Of a DNA stretch of 64,000 bases, positions 16,925-26,214 are shown in pieces. The translations under genes and the position numbers were made by a program. The notes under the pieces are model-generated. The model saw only the letters and a program-made list of their open reading frames with translations, was not told the DNA's origin and ran no database searches. Position 1 is the stretch's first letter, and every line of letters begins with the position of its first letter. This stretch comes from Clostridia bacterium (lineage in GTDB: Bacteria > Bacillota > Peptococcia > DRI-13 > SM3-B62), in NCBI GenBank assembly GCA_018432615.1, contig JAHDSQ010000002.1, positions 157,054 to 221,053 on the forward strand, given 5' to 3'.

Positions 16925-18139
16925 ATGAAGAAAGATAATATAGCAGGCATCTCCTATCCCAAACTGTTTTTTTTCCTGCTTCTCACCCTTACACTTATAA
17001 CGCTTCCGGGCTGTTGGAACCGGAGGGAATTGGACACACTGGCTATTGTGGCGGGCGCAGCCATCGACAAGATTCCCGGAGAAGAGAAGATTAGGATTAC
17101 AGCACAGGTAATAAATCCGTCGGCCATGCAATCCCCCCAAACGGGTGAAATGTCGGCGGGTGCCAAGGAATACGTCAACTTCTCGGAAACCGGCACAACC
17201 GTATTCGAGGTGGCCAGAAAAATCACCACTTTTTCCAGCCGCAAACTCTATTGGCCCCACAACCAGGTGCTGATCCTCAGTGAAGACATCTGCAAACACG
17301 GTATCAGTCACTGGATTGATTTTTTTATCAGAGACCATGAGACAAGGTTGCGGGTCAAGGTCCTTGTCTCTGAAGGAGAGGCCAGAAGCATTCTTGAGAA
17401 AGAGGCTGCCTTGGAAAAATTACCTGCCCGGGAAATAGGCGAAATTGTGGACGGCCTTGCTTCCACATCCATCGCCCCTCAAACCACACTCCGGGATTTT
17501 CTTTGTCGCATGCTCGAAGACTCCGGCGCCCCGGTAGCACCCCTGATTAGTTTAAAAGAAAAGGAAGGCAAAAAAGAAACGCAAATTTCCGGTACAGCGG
17601 TATTTAAGAGGACAAGGCTTGTTGGAACTCTTGATCCCTTCGAGTCACGGGGCTTCCTTTTTATCACCGGTAAAGTCCAAAGCGGTATTATCCTAATCAA
17701 ATGCCCGGGCAGCGAGGACTTATCCAGTTTGGAAATAATTAATGCCGGCAGTGAAACCGTTCCCTTAATCAAGGACGGCAAGCTCTCTGTTACCGTAAAA
17801 ATAACAGAGGAAGGCAATCTCGGCTGTCAAATGTGCGGCTCGGATTTAACAAAGCCTCAAACCTGGCAACTTTTGGAGGAAAAACAGAACAAAGCCATCT
17901 TGGCGGAAGCCATGTCCAGTGTAAAAAAAGCTCAAGAACTGCGAGCCGACATCTTCGGTTTTGGCGAAGCCTTCCACCGCAAATATCCGCTAAAATGGAA
18001 CGGACTTAAAGAGAATTGGGACGAACACTTTGCCAATCTGGAGGTAAACATCGAGGTGGAATCTCATCTCCGCCGTTCCGGGCAGATCTCCTTGCCACCC
18101 CACCACGAGAGCCGCTATTATAAGGAGAATCACCTATGA
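16925..18139 (+). CDS. gerAC: Spore germinant receptor C subunit, Ger(x)C lipoprotein
   Basis: A 404-residue lipoprotein. A signal peptide ends in the lipobox LPGC, the Cys being about residue 30, followed by WNRRELDTLAIVAGAAID, the classic Ger(x)C start. VEVSRK-like (FEVARKITTFSSRKLYWPHNQ), RDHETRL and EIGEIVDGL segments match the family. It would sit on the outer face of the spore inner membrane with GerAA and GerAB. The gene begins 18 bp after gerAA (GAGGTGG ribosome site) and overlaps gerAB by four bases. Confidence 0.95.
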   Translation: MKKDNIAGISYPKLFFFLLLTLTLITLPGCWNRRELDTLAIVAGAAIDKIPGEEKIRITAQVINPSAMQSPQTGEMSAGAKEYVNFSETGTTVFEVARKITTFSSRKLYWPHNQVLILSEDICKHGISHWIDFFIRDHETRLRVKVLVSEGEARSILEKEAALEKLPAREIGEIVDGLASTSIAPQTTLRDFLCRMLEDSGAPVAPLISLKEKEGKKETQISGTAVFKRTRLVGTLDPFESRGFLFITGKVQSGIILIKCPGSEDLSSLEIINAGSETVPLIKDGKLSVTVKITEEGNLGCQMCGSDLTKPQTWQLLEEKQNKAILAEAMSSVKKAQELRADIFGFGEAFHRKYPLKWNGLKENWDEHFANLEVNIEVESHLRRSGQISLPPHHESRYYKENHL

Positions 18140-19221
18140 AACTTGTGAAAGAAAACATATCCGTTCCAGAATACTATGCCCTTATCTGCGTCATGGTGTT
18201 TGGTGTTGCTTTGGTCTTTACACCTACCCTGCAGGCAAAAAACCTGGCCTGGCTGGCCATACTTGTCGGTACAGGAGAAGGTCTGGTATTGTATGCCCTT
18301 TTCTCCACCCTGTACCTCCGACATCCCGGAAAAACTCTGATCGAAATCAACGAACTCGTTTTCGGTAAAAGCATTGGCAAACTAATCTCCCTGTCTTACC
18401 TTTGGTACTTCACTCACTTAGCCTCCCTCAACCTAATATCCTACGGCGACTTTTTTCATATGCTATACCCCGAAACACCACTTTTCGTCCTACTCCTTTT
18501 AATGACGGTAGTGTGCATTGCCGTTCTGCGCGCAGGTATTAGTGTTTTAACAAGATGCGGTCTGATATTGGTCCCCATCATTCTTTTTTTCTACATATCC
18601 GATACCTTCCTGCTCATCCGGGATATGGACCTAAACAATTTGCTGCCCTTCAGAAATGTAACCCTGCAGGATTTTTTATGTGCGTCCCACGCAGTAGGCA
18701 CGGTACAATTCGGTGAACTGATCGTGCTTTTGATGATTACCCCCTTTTTGACAGACACCACAGCAGTAAAATCCGGCAAATATGCCCTCCTTTTAGCCGC
18801 CCTTTTACTTGCCCAAGCTGCGGCACGCAATACCGCCGTATTAGGTGTCCTGAAGGATATCCTCGTCTACCCGACCTTTCACGTCCTGCAGCTCATTAAC
18901 ATCGCCGATATCCTGACCCGCTTGGAAATAATAATTGTTATCAACTTTTTCTATATCGGCTTTATAAAAATATCCGTCATCTATTATGCGGCGGTTAAGG
19001 GCACGGCTCAACTATTACGGATGCGAACCTACCGCCCCTTGCTCATCCCCTTTGGAGTGCTGATAATTATCCTTGCCTTCCTAAACTTCGATTCCAGCCA
19101 AGAAAATTTTATCTTTGCCTGTAGTATCTACCCGTACTACGCCCTCCCCTTTCAGCTTTTCTTTCCGTTAGCCGCCCTTTTGCTGTCTTGGCGAAAAAAT
19201 AAGAAAAAGAAGGTGAAATAA
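18136..19221 (+). CDS. gerAB: Spore germinant receptor B subunit, GerAB permease family
   Basis: A 361-residue polytopic protein with about ten membrane helices, from the amino acid permease-like GerAB family (endospore germination permease). It starts MKLVKENISVPEYYALICVM, as in many Clostridial homologues, and retains the RTGISVLTRCGL-like segment (residues about 133-146). It likely carries the ligand-binding pocket. Translation is coupled to gerAC through an ATGA overlap (18136-18139). The C-terminal tail is very basic (RKNKKKKVK). Confidence 0.94.
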   Translation: MKLVKENISVPEYYALICVMVFGVALVFTPTLQAKNLAWLAILVGTGEGLVLYALFSTLYLRHPGKTLIEINELVFGKSIGKLISLSYLWYFTHLASLNLISYGDFFHMLYPETPLFVLLLLMTVVCIAVLRAGISVLTRCGLILVPIILFFYISDTFLLIRDMDLNNLLPFRNVTLQDFLCASHAVGTVQFGELIVLLMITPFLTDTTAVKSGKYALLLAALLLAQAAARNTAVLGVLKDILVYPTFHVLQLINIADILTRLEIIIVINFFYIGFIKISVIYYAAVKGTAQLLRMRTYRPLLIPFGVLIIILAFLNFDSSQENFIFACSIYPYYALPFQLFFPLAALLLSWRKNKKKKVK

Positions 19222-19222
19222 A

Positions 19223-19444
19223 GTGCCGCTGCTTCTTGTTCTTATCTTCATCGCCCTTTTCCTTTATGAGTTGCCGGGTCTGTTGGCAAATAACTACCGC
19301 TACGAGTTGCTCATCTTCTCCCTTTTTTTATCCTTTTCTTTTTTATTATGCCTATTAAAGCTACTCAACTTCGACTTGCCCAGTCCCGTTAAAGTAATAG
19401 ATACCGTAGTCTCGTATATTCTACGTGTCCCTTGCCGCCTTTAG
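19223..19444 (+). CDS. Small membrane protein of the gerA operon
   Basis: A 73-residue protein starting with GTG one base after the gerAB stop, with GAAGGTGAAATAA as ribosome site. Two hydrophobic helices (about 2-19 and 27-47) are separated by a short polar loop. I do not recognise a family. Its tight position suggests an accessory role in the germinant receptor complex, comparable to the short GerD- or GerXD-like two-helix proteins encoded beside some receptors. That is inference from position and topology only. Confidence 0.65.
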   Translation: MPLLLVLIFIALFLYELPGLLANNYRYELLIFSLFLSFSFLLCLLKLLNFDLPSPVKVIDTVVSYILRVPCRL

Positions 19445-19531
19445 AAAATATTGATAGTTTTGCTCTCTCACGCAGGAATGTCCGCAGACAATGTAGAACT
19501 AATCTTCTAGTAAGGAAAGAGGTGGACATTC

Positions 19532-20629
19532 TTGCCGGACAAACACATTTTTTTGCGACCTGGTGATAGAATCAACTTCAAAGCCGTCTCCCCCCTTTAT
19601 CGTGAAAAATATGAAGCCGAAGTAATGGGTGTCAAGGATAGTACTTTATTTGTGTCTATGCCGCTTTCCCAAGGAAAATTGGTTCTTTTGAGTACCGGAA
19701 CTCCTCTGGAGGTAACTTGCCCTTATGGCCGTTTTTCTTTTGCTTCTGAGGTCTTAAAGCGCGATTTCCAACCCTCTCCCCACCTGGTACTGCAACTCCC
19801 TTACTATTTATCTGCCAAAAAAAACAGAGCCAGGGTGATAACAGTCACCAGTGGTAAAGGCGGCGTAGGCAAAACAACCTTTACCATTAATTTTGCTATC
19901 AACCTCGCTCAAAAGGGATACCGCGTTTTTGTTATGGACGCGGATTTAGGAACCGCTAATATCGACGTCCTGCTGAACATACAGCCGAAATACAACCTCA
20001 ATCACGTCATCAACCGGGAGAAGGAGTTATTAGACATTGTTGTGGAAGGCCCGGGCGGCTTTCATCTCATCCCCGGCGGTTCCGGAGTCCTTAGCTTAGC
20101 CGACATGGAGGAATGGCAGTTCAACCGCGTAATTTCCGGACTCCAAACACTGGAAGATTACGCCGATATTATTCTTATCGACACCGGTGCCGGTTTAGGT
20201 AAAAATGTAATCAATTTCGCCTTAGCCGCCGATAATATCATCATCATTACAACACCTGAGCCTCATTCCATCACCGATGCTTACGCCGTCGTTAAGGTGC
20301 TGAACCAACAGAACAAGAATCTTGTTCCCTATCTTGTCTTGAATAGGGTAGAATCAGCTAAAGAATACCGGGCAGTAGCCACTAAAATAGAACAGGTTAT
20401 TTACCGTTTTTTAGGTATGAAAATTTCACCCCTCGGTTATGTCCTGGATGACCCTGTGGTACCGAAGGCCAATCGCAGGCTCGAACCCTTTTCTCTCAGT
20501 CATCCCTCATCCTCCGCAGCCCGTTGTCTGCAAGCCTTAACCGATAAGTTCGTACAACCGGAACAGCCTATATCTTCTTCTTTTTCCGAATTAGGATTTT
20601 TTAACAGGCTGAAAGAGCTTTTTAAATAA
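19532..20629 (+). CDS. MinD/FlhG-like ATPase with N-terminal PilZN (YcgR-N)-like domain
   Basis: A 365-residue protein. Residues 1-92 resemble the N-terminal beta domain of YcgR-type flagellar brake proteins (YEAEVMGVKDSTLFVSMP, LLSTGTPLEVTCPYG, FASEVLKRD). From about 100 the protein is a deviant-Walker ATPase of the MinD/FlhG family: SGKGGVGKTT (Lys109, Lys114), MDADLGTANIDVLL, IILIDTGAGLG, NRVES. The last residues (FFNRLKELFK) form an amphipathic helix like a MinD membrane-targeting tail. A c-di-GMP-binding PilZ barrel is absent. The TTG at 19532 has AGGTGG eight bases upstream. No flagellar genes are nearby, so spatial regulation of motility or germination machinery are both guesses. Confidence 0.8.
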   Translation: MPDKHIFLRPGDRINFKAVSPLYREKYEAEVMGVKDSTLFVSMPLSQGKLVLLSTGTPLEVTCPYGRFSFASEVLKRDFQPSPHLVLQLPYYLSAKKNRARVITVTSGKGGVGKTTFTINFAINLAQKGYRVFVMDADLGTANIDVLLNIQPKYNLNHVINREKELLDIVVEGPGGFHLIPGGSGVLSLADMEEWQFNRVISGLQTLEDYADIILIDTGAGLGKNVINFALAADNIIIITTPEPHSITDAYAVVKVLNQQNKNLVPYLVLNRVESAKEYRAVATKIEQVIYRFLGMKISPLGYVLDDPVVPKANRRLEPFSLSHPSSSAARCLQALTDKFVQPEQPISSSFSELGFFNRLKELFK

Positions 20630-20639
20630 ATAAGGAAAG

Positions 20640-21176
20640 TTATCCCACAACATTCGCTCCGGCTTGCAAGGCTTGAGCGTTCAAAGAAATCAGATGGTGC
20701 TTGCTGCTTGGGAGCACTTTTTTTAATGCCTCCAATACCGTAGCAGTGCTCACAATTTGTTCTGTAGCCAGAATCGCACCCAACATAACCATATTGGCGG
20801 TTCGCACCTCACCCAACTCGTCCGCCAATTCATTGGCAGGCACTTGACAGACCTTAATGTCTTTTCTTTTTACTTCGACCTTAATCAAGGAGGAATTGAC
20901 GAAAACCCAACCTCCCGGTTTCACTGTCGGTTCAAATTTTTCCAAGGAAGGCAAGCTCATAGCCACAAGAATATCCGGCTCTGCCACCAAAGGTGAATTG
21001 ATGGGTGATGTTGAAACAGTCACCGCACAGTTGGCAGTACCACCGCGCATTTCCGGTCCATAGGAAGGTATCCAGGTAACCTCTTTCCCTTCAACCATGC
21101 CGCTTTGGGCAAGGATTTGACCCATAGACAAAACCCCCTGCCCACCAAAACCTGCCAATATCAATTGCTTCAACAT
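20640..21176 (-). CDS. 2-oxoacid:ferredoxin oxidoreductase gamma subunit
   Basis: A 178-residue gamma-type subunit of the pyruvate/ketoisovalerate ferredoxin oxidoreductase superfamily. The opening LILAGFGGQGVLSMGQILAQSG and SYGPEMRGGTANCAV motifs are diagnostic. It is the last of four genes encoding the oxidoreductase and overlaps the beta gene by seven bases. The stop lies only 10 bp from the convergent MinD-like gene. Substrate assignment follows the alpha subunit and the neighbouring valine/leucine genes. Confidence 0.92.
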   Translation of the reverse strand: MLKQLILAGFGGQGVLSMGQILAQSGMVEGKEVTWIPSYGPEMRGGTANCAVTVSTSPINSPLVAEPDILVAMSLPSLEKFEPTVKPGGWVFVNSSLIKVEVKRKDIKVCQVPANELADELGEVRTANMVMLGAILATEQIVSTATVLEALKKVLPSSKHHLISLNAQALQAGANVVG

Positions 21177-21925
21177 TCGCCATCTACCTCCCCTGCTTCA
21201 CGGAACACACCTAACGGATAGTAAGCCATCAACTCCTGCTTGACCCATTCAATCGCCGCCAACGGGCTTAAATGCCAATTGGTCGGACAAGCCGATAAAA
21301 CTTCAACCAAAGAAAACCCCCCGCCTTTTACTTGCAACTGAAAGGCTTTTTTTATTGCTTTTTTTGCTCTTATGACGTGCTTAGGATCATGAACCGACAC
21401 TCTCTCCAGATAAGCAGGCCCATCAAGGGAGTTTAATAATTCACAGACACGGATAGGGTTGCCCTCTCTTTTGCTGTCCCGACCATAAGGGGATGTAGTA
21501 GTTTTCTGCCCCTTTAAGGTTGTCGGAGCCATTTGGCCTCCGGTCATACCATAAATGGCATTATTGACAAAGACCACCGTAATATTTTCATTACGGGCTG
21601 CCGCATGGATAATCTCCGCTGTCCCCATGGCTGCCAGGTCTCCATCACCCTGATACGTGAAAACAATACTGTCGGGACTAGCCCTCTTCACCCCGGTTGC
21701 TGCCGCGGGCGCTCTACCGTGTGCCGCCTGAATAGCGTCAGTGGCAAAAAATTGATAATTCACCACCGAACAACCGACCGAAGAAACGCAAACGGTGTTG
21801 TCTATTATCCCCAGTTCGTCAATAACCTCGGCTACCAGCCTGTGAATGATCCCATGATGACACCCGGGACAGTAAGAAAACTTTTCCTCCGTCAAGGCTT
21901 TGGGACGTTCAAAAACCACTCCCAT
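21170..21925 (-). CDS. 2-oxoacid:ferredoxin oxidoreductase beta subunit (TPP-binding)
   Basis: A 251-residue thiamine diphosphate subunit. CPGCHHG (residues 19-25) matches the Cys-x-x-Cys of the family. YQGDGDLAAMG with NNAIYGMTGGQMAPTT forms the TPP/Mg binding motif. It catalyses oxidative decarboxylation of a 2-oxoacid to the acyl-CoA with ferredoxin, and the reaction is reversible. The sequence resembles 2-oxoisovalerate (VOR) and 2-oxoglutarate types; VOR is preferred because of its operon context with ilv and leu genes. Confidence 0.92.
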   Translation of the reverse strand: MGVVFERPKALTEEKFSYCPGCHHGIIHRLVAEVIDELGIIDNTVCVSSVGCSVVNYQFFATDAIQAAHGRAPAAATGVKRASPDSIVFTYQGDGDLAAMGTAEIIHAAARNENITVVFVNNAIYGMTGGQMAPTTLKGQKTTTSPYGRDSKREGNPIRVCELLNSLDGPAYLERVSVHDPKHVIRAKKAIKKAFQLQVKGGGFSLVEVLSACPTNWHLSPLAAIEWVKQELMAYYPLGVFREAGEVDGEC

Positions 21926-23002
21926 CTATTCCACCCCCCTGCATTCAAGGCTGATCTTTTTGATTTCCTCATAGACCGCTTGGGTCGTCGGTGCCATCCC
22001 ACCGGCCCTGCCATAAAACCGCACCGGCAATCTTCCCTCAAGGTAAAGACGAACATCCTCTACCATTTGGCCCATACTCATTTCCACCGCCAATACACCC
22101 CTGGCCGCAGCTGTGGCCTTCCTTAATACTTTCTGCGGAAATGGCCACAATGTTATGGGGCGAAACACACCTGCCCTGATACCTTCCGCTCGTGCCTTTT
22201 CAACGGCAGCCTTGCAGATTCGTGCCACAAGCCCGTATGCAACAACAACGATTTCCGCATCCTCCGTCAGGTACTCTTGTGCCATTGTCTCATTTTCCGC
22301 TATCAACTCGTATTTTTGGGCCAGTTTGATGTTATGCTTTTCTAACTCCTCAGGATCAAGATAAAGAGAAGTATGGACATTTCGTTCTCTACCTTTTTTG
22401 CATCCAACCGCCCAGGTTTTTTCCGCAATTTCGCTTTTTTTGATACCCTCAAAGTCAACAGGTTCCATCATCTGTCCCAAAAAACCATCACCCAGAATCA
22501 TAGCAGGGTTCCTATATTTATCGGCAAGGTCAAATCCTGTGCCGACCATATCCGCCAACTCCTGAACCGAAGCGGGAGCCAAGACAATAACCTTGTAATC
22601 CCCATGACCGCCCCCTTTGGTCGCTTGAAAATAATCGGACTGAGCCGGTTGGATACCTCCCAGGCCCGGTCCCCCTCGCATAATATTAACTATCAGACAG
22701 GGTAATTCAGAACCCGCAGCATAGGATATCCCTTCCTGCTTCAGGCTTATCCCCGGTGAAGATGAAGACGTCAGGACCCTTGCTCCTGTTGCAGCCGCTC
22801 CATATACCATATTTATTGCCGCTACTTCACTTTCTGCTTGGAGGTAGACCCCCCCTACCTCCGGGAAACGCCTTGCCAAGTACTCCGGCAGTTCACTCTG
22901 GGGAGTAATCGGGTAACCGAAAAAATAACGGCACCCGGCAGCAATAGCAGCTTCACCGATAGCTTCATTTCCCTTCATTAAAACTTTAGACACTTCATAC
23001 AC
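21926..23002 (-). CDS. vorB: 2-oxoisovalerate:ferredoxin oxidoreductase alpha subunit (VorB)
   Basis: A 358-residue alpha subunit. It begins VLMKGNEAIGEAAIAAGCRYFFGYPITPQSE-like, then LTSSSSPGISLKQEGISYAAG and GGPGLGGIQPAQSDYF. These are the patterns of the 3-methyl-2-oxobutanoate dehydrogenase VorB group in Clostridia. The C-terminal transketolase-like domain (RPITLWPFP near 285) is complete. It abuts the ferredoxin-type delta gene with no spacing. In this operon it could either degrade 2-oxoisovalerate to isobutyryl-CoA or, in reverse, make 2-oxoisovalerate from isobutyrate. The substrate is inferred. Confidence 0.88.
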   Translation of the reverse strand: MYEVSKVLMKGNEAIGEAAIAAGCRYFFGYPITPQSELPEYLARRFPEVGGVYLQAESEVAAINMVYGAAATGARVLTSSSSPGISLKQEGISYAAGSELPCLIVNIMRGGPGLGGIQPAQSDYFQATKGGGHGDYKVIVLAPASVQELADMVGTGFDLADKYRNPAMILGDGFLGQMMEPVDFEGIKKSEIAEKTWAVGCKKGRERNVHTSLYLDPEELEKHNIKLAQKYELIAENETMAQEYLTEDAEIVVVAYGLVARICKAAVEKARAEGIRAGVFRPITLWPFPQKVLRKATAAARGVLAVEMSMGQMVEDVRLYLEGRLPVRFYGRAGGMAPTTQAVYEEIKKISLECRGVE

Positions 23003-23206
23003 CTACCTTTCTATACGAATTACGACGTCAGGGCACATCATCGCACAAAAAGCGCACCCGGTACACCTGTTTACATCTGTGATTTGAGCGGGATGATATC
23101 CAATAGAGTTTATTTTTTCACTCAATTCTATAATTTTTTGTGGGCAGTATTCCACACACAGGCCGCAACCCTTACATAATTCCTCATTAAAGCTCACTTG
23201 CGCCAC
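23003..23206 (-). CDS. Oxidoreductase delta subunit, 2[4Fe-4S] ferredoxin
   Basis: A 67-residue ferredoxin-like subunit with two complete clusters, CKGCGLCVEYCP and CTGCAFCAMMCP. It passes electrons between the TPP subunit and external ferredoxin. The GTG at 23204-23206 is preferred because AGGGGGTGG lies about six bases upstream and the length fits. An ATG at 23272 would add 22 unfamiliar residues. It is the first of the four oxidoreductase genes, 144 bp beyond leuB. No strong promoter was seen in between, so read-through from the leu operon is possible. Confidence 0.88.
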   Translation of the reverse strand: MAQVSFNEELCKGCGLCVEYCPQKIIELSEKINSIGYHPAQITDVNRCTGCAFCAMMCPDVVIRIER

Positions 23207-23350
23207 AAGGCCACCCCCTTCCCTTATCAGACAGTGAAAGAGCGCCCATACGGTCCGCCCTTCAACACTCATATGTTTTTACTTTTCTATATTATTTCAC
23301 ATTATCCTTCTCTTTCTGAATTTTAATTTCAAGAAGACATGCAACCGAAG

Positions 23351-24421
23351 TCACATGCTTATTAACTCTTCAACTATCGCTTCCCCCATTGCCTTGGTGC
23401 CGACCCTTTCCTTTCCCTCGGACATGATATCATCGGTCCTCAGTCCTCTATCCAACACCTTGTTCACAGCAGATTCGATCTCATCCGCCGCTTTTTTTTC
23501 ATGACAAACAATCCTCAACATCATCGCTACCGAAAGAATGGCCGCTATCGGATTCGCCTTATCCTCTCCCGCGATGTCAGGCGCCGAACCGTGAGCGGGT
23601 TCAAAAAGTGCCGGACCTTCCCCTGTGCTTGCCGACGGCAGCATGCCTAAAGACGCTCCCAACACACTGGCCTGGTCCGATAAAATATCACCAAACATGT
23701 TTTCCGTGACAATCACATCAAACTGGCCAGGTTTCCGACACAACTGCATAGCACAGTTGTCAACATACACGTAATCCGTCTGGATATCTGGACACTCGGC
23801 AAGCATTTCCCCGGTTATTCTACGCCACAGGCGTGAAGTGTCAAGAACATTAGCCTTATCAACAAGAGTCAGTTTACCGCCGCGTTGTCGGGCCATGTCA
23901 ATAGCCACTTGTAAAATACGCTTGATTTCAGAGCTTGAATACTCGATGGTATCATAAGCCTTTATTTCATTTCCGCAGTCTTGCGTTCCCCGGGCACCAA
24001 AATATGCTCCGCCTATCAATTCACGCACAACCAACAGATCTACACCGTCGACTATCTCCCTTTTGAACGGTGACTGATCTATGAGCTGAGGCCAACATTT
24101 AACCGGGCGCAGGTTTGCATACAGACCCAGTTTTTTGCGAATATCCAGCAAGCCTTTTTCAGGCCTCTTTTCCACCGGCAAACCGTCCCATTTCGGCCCG
24201 CCTATCGCCCCCAGCAGAACGGCATCACTTTGCAGAACCAATTGGCCTGTTTCTGCGGGCAAGGGTTCGCCGGTTGCATCAACTGCATTGCCTCCGATTA
24301 GGCCTTCTTGCAACGTATACTCTAAACCGCATCTGTGAGCTGCCTCCCGTAATACCTTGATGGCCTGGTCCATCACTTCCGGACCGATGCCGTCACCGGG
24401 AAGCAGAGCAATCTTAAACAT
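23351..24421 (-). CDS. leuB: 3-Isopropylmalate dehydrogenase
   Basis: A 356-residue NAD-dependent enzyme of leucine synthesis that oxidises and decarboxylates 3-isopropylmalate. It has the LPGDGIGPEV opening, the VRELIGGAYFG substrate loop, the active-site Tyr/Lys region (DTIEYSSSEI, VDKANVLDTSRLW) and the NMFGDILSDQAS metal motif near residue 240. The start overlaps the leuD 3' end by eight bases. Confidence 0.97.
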   Translation of the reverse strand: MFKIALLPGDGIGPEVMDQAIKVLREAAHRCGLEYTLQEGLIGGNAVDATGEPLPAETGQLVLQSDAVLLGAIGGPKWDGLPVEKRPEKGLLDIRKKLGLYANLRPVKCWPQLIDQSPFKREIVDGVDLLVVRELIGGAYFGARGTQDCGNEIKAYDTIEYSSSEIKRILQVAIDMARQRGGKLTLVDKANVLDTSRLWRRITGEMLAECPDIQTDYVYVDNCAMQLCRKPGQFDVIVTENMFGDILSDQASVLGASLGMLPSASTGEGPALFEPAHGSAPDIAGEDKANPIAAILSVAMMLRIVCHEKKAADEIESAVNKVLDRGLRTDDIMSEGKERVGTKAMGEAIVEELISM

Positions 24422-24917
24422 CAGCTTTCACCTTCTCACTGACATAAGGAATCAAGCCGCCCTTTTCCAATATTTCCATCATGAACGGCGGTAATGTTTC
24501 GCTTTGATAGGTTTGCTCCGTAGTAATATTCCTGATGATCCCTTTGATGGGATCAACCTCCAACCGATCACCTGCCGCGGACATTTTTACGGTTTCCGGT
24601 GAAACGATTACCGGCAACCCTATATTAATGGCATTTCTATAGAATATCCGCGCATAATTTTCTGCTACCACGCAGCTAAACCCGGCATGCTTAATTGCCA
24701 CCGGAGCATGTTCTCTGGAACTTCCGCACCCGAAATTTTTCCCAGCTACCAGAATATCACCCTTTTTTATTTTCTCGTTCAACTTTGGAAATACGTCTTC
24801 CAGGCAATGCTTAGCCAGATAAGTAGGATCCGACTGGTTCAGGTATCTGGCTGCGATAATCAAATCAGTATCAACATCCTGTCCCACTTTCCACACATGA
24901 CCCTTTAGTATTTGCAT
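24414..24917 (-). CDS. leuD: 3-Isopropylmalate dehydratase small subunit
   Basis: A 167-residue swivel-domain subunit of the type found in anaerobes and archaea (shorter than the 200-residue E. coli form). [14 protein letters not shown] is the signature loop, and [17 protein letters not shown] is at the N-terminus. It pairs with LeuC to isomerise 2- to 3-isopropylmalate. It overlaps leuC by 13 bp and leuB by 8 bp. Confidence 0.96.
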   Translation of the reverse strand: MQILKGHVWKVGQDVDTDLIIAARYLNQSDPTYLAKHCLEDVFPKLNEKIKKGDILVAGKNFGCGSSREHAPVAIKHAGFSCVVAENYARIFYRNAINIGLPVIVSPETVKMSAAGDRLEVDPIKGIIRNITTEQTYQSETLPPFMMEILEKGGLIPYVSEKVKADV

Positions 24918-26182
24918 TGTGCCACCTCCTCGGGTATCCCAATACGACCCAAGATTGCCGAGGCTGCAGCCACAGCAGGGCCGGAAAGGTAAACTTCGCT
25001 TTGCGGGTGACCCATGCGTCCCACAAAATTCCTGTTAGTAGTTGAAACGGCCCTCTCACCCTTTGCTAATATTCCCATATATCCTCCCAGACAAGGTCCA
25101 CAGGTCGGCGTACTTACAACTGCACCGGCCTCAATAAAAGTCTCCACCAGGCCTTCTTTCACGGCACGCAAATAGATATCCTGCGTCCCGGGAATCACAA
25201 TAGCTCTGACCTCTGGATGGATCTTATGGCCTTTTATGATCTCTGCCGCCTCCACCAGGTCTTCCCACCGTCCGTTTGTACATGAACCTATCACTGCCTG
25301 GTCTATTTTAACACCGGTTGCTTCCGAGACAGGCTTTGTATTGGAAGGCAAATGGGGAAAAGCCACCTGTGGTTGCAAGTCGGTCACGTCTATCTCAATA
25401 ATTTTTTCGTAAACTGCATCCTCATCGCTTTCGTATATCCGCCACTGTTTTTTGGCCCGCTCCTTTACATAGCTGATAGTCTTATCATCCGGAGCAATGA
25501 TACCGTTTTTCGCTCCGGCTTCTATAGCCATATTGGTCATGGTCATGCGAGCATCGACAGACAAATCGTCAATAGCCTCTCCGGCAAATTCAATTGTCTT
25601 GTACTGGGCTCCGTCAACTCCTATCTTGCCGATTATGGCAAGTATATAGTCCTTTCCGCTGACCCAGCGGTTTTTCGGTTTGCCGTGCAGTATGATTTTG
25701 ATGTTCTCCGGTACCCTGAACCAAATCTCGCCCTGAGCCATTCCTACAGCCAAATCAGTGCTGCCCACGCCTGTCGAAAAAGCTCCTAAAGCTCCGTAAG
25801 TGCAGGTATGCGAATCTGCTCCAATCACCACATCACCCGGAACAACCAGACCTTGTTCCGGTATGAAACAGTGTTCAATGCCGCAGCGGCCAACTTCGTA
25901 GTAGTGAACCAACTTTTGCTCTGCGGCAAACCTCTTGATTTCCAAACACTGTTGAGCCGAAGGTATATCTTTAGCAGGGGCAAAGTGATCGGGAATCATC
26001 AGAACTTTGCTTTGATCGAAAACACTTTTGACTCCGATTTTCTCGAATTCCTTTATGGCCATCGGCCCTGTAATGTCATTAGCAAAAACCAAATCAAGCC
26101 TTGCATTGATTAACTGTCCCGCCGCTACCTCTTTTAAACCCGCATGTTCCGCCAGTATTTTTTCGGTTATTGTCATACCCAT
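24905..26182 (-). CDS. leuC: 3-Isopropylmalate dehydratase large subunit
   Basis: A 425-residue aconitase-family catalytic subunit. The three [4Fe-4S] cysteines are in VIGSCTNGR and PTCGPCLGG, and the [13 protein letters not shown] loop is intact. It is the short LeuC form that partners the short LeuD. Among possible starts (TTG 26191, ATG 26182, ATG 26176) the ATG at 26182 is preferred: [10 protein letters not shown] fits homologues and AGGGGG lies about 11 bases upstream. Confidence 0.96.
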   Translation of the reverse strand: MGMTITEKILAEHAGLKEVAAGQLINARLDLVFANDITGPMAIKEFEKIGVKSVFDQSKVLMIPDHFAPAKDIPSAQQCLEIKRFAAEQKLVHYYEVGRCGIEHCFIPEQGLVVPGDVVIGADSHTCTYGALGAFSTGVGSTDLAVGMAQGEIWFRVPENIKIILHGKPKNRWVSGKDYILAIIGKIGVDGAQYKTIEFAGEAIDDLSVDARMTMTNMAIEAGAKNGIIAPDDKTISYVKERAKKQWRIYESDEDAVYEKIIEIDVTDLQPQVAFPHLPSNTKPVSEATGVKIDQAVIGSCTNGRWEDLVEAAEIIKGHKIHPEVRAIVIPGTQDIYLRAVKEGLVETFIEAGAVVSTPTCGPCLGGYMGILAKGERAVSTTNRNFVGRMGHPQSEVYLSGPAVAAASAILGRIGIPEEVAQCKY

Positions 26183-26214
26183 ACTTAACAATTCCCCCTA
26201 TTTCTCAGACCGTT

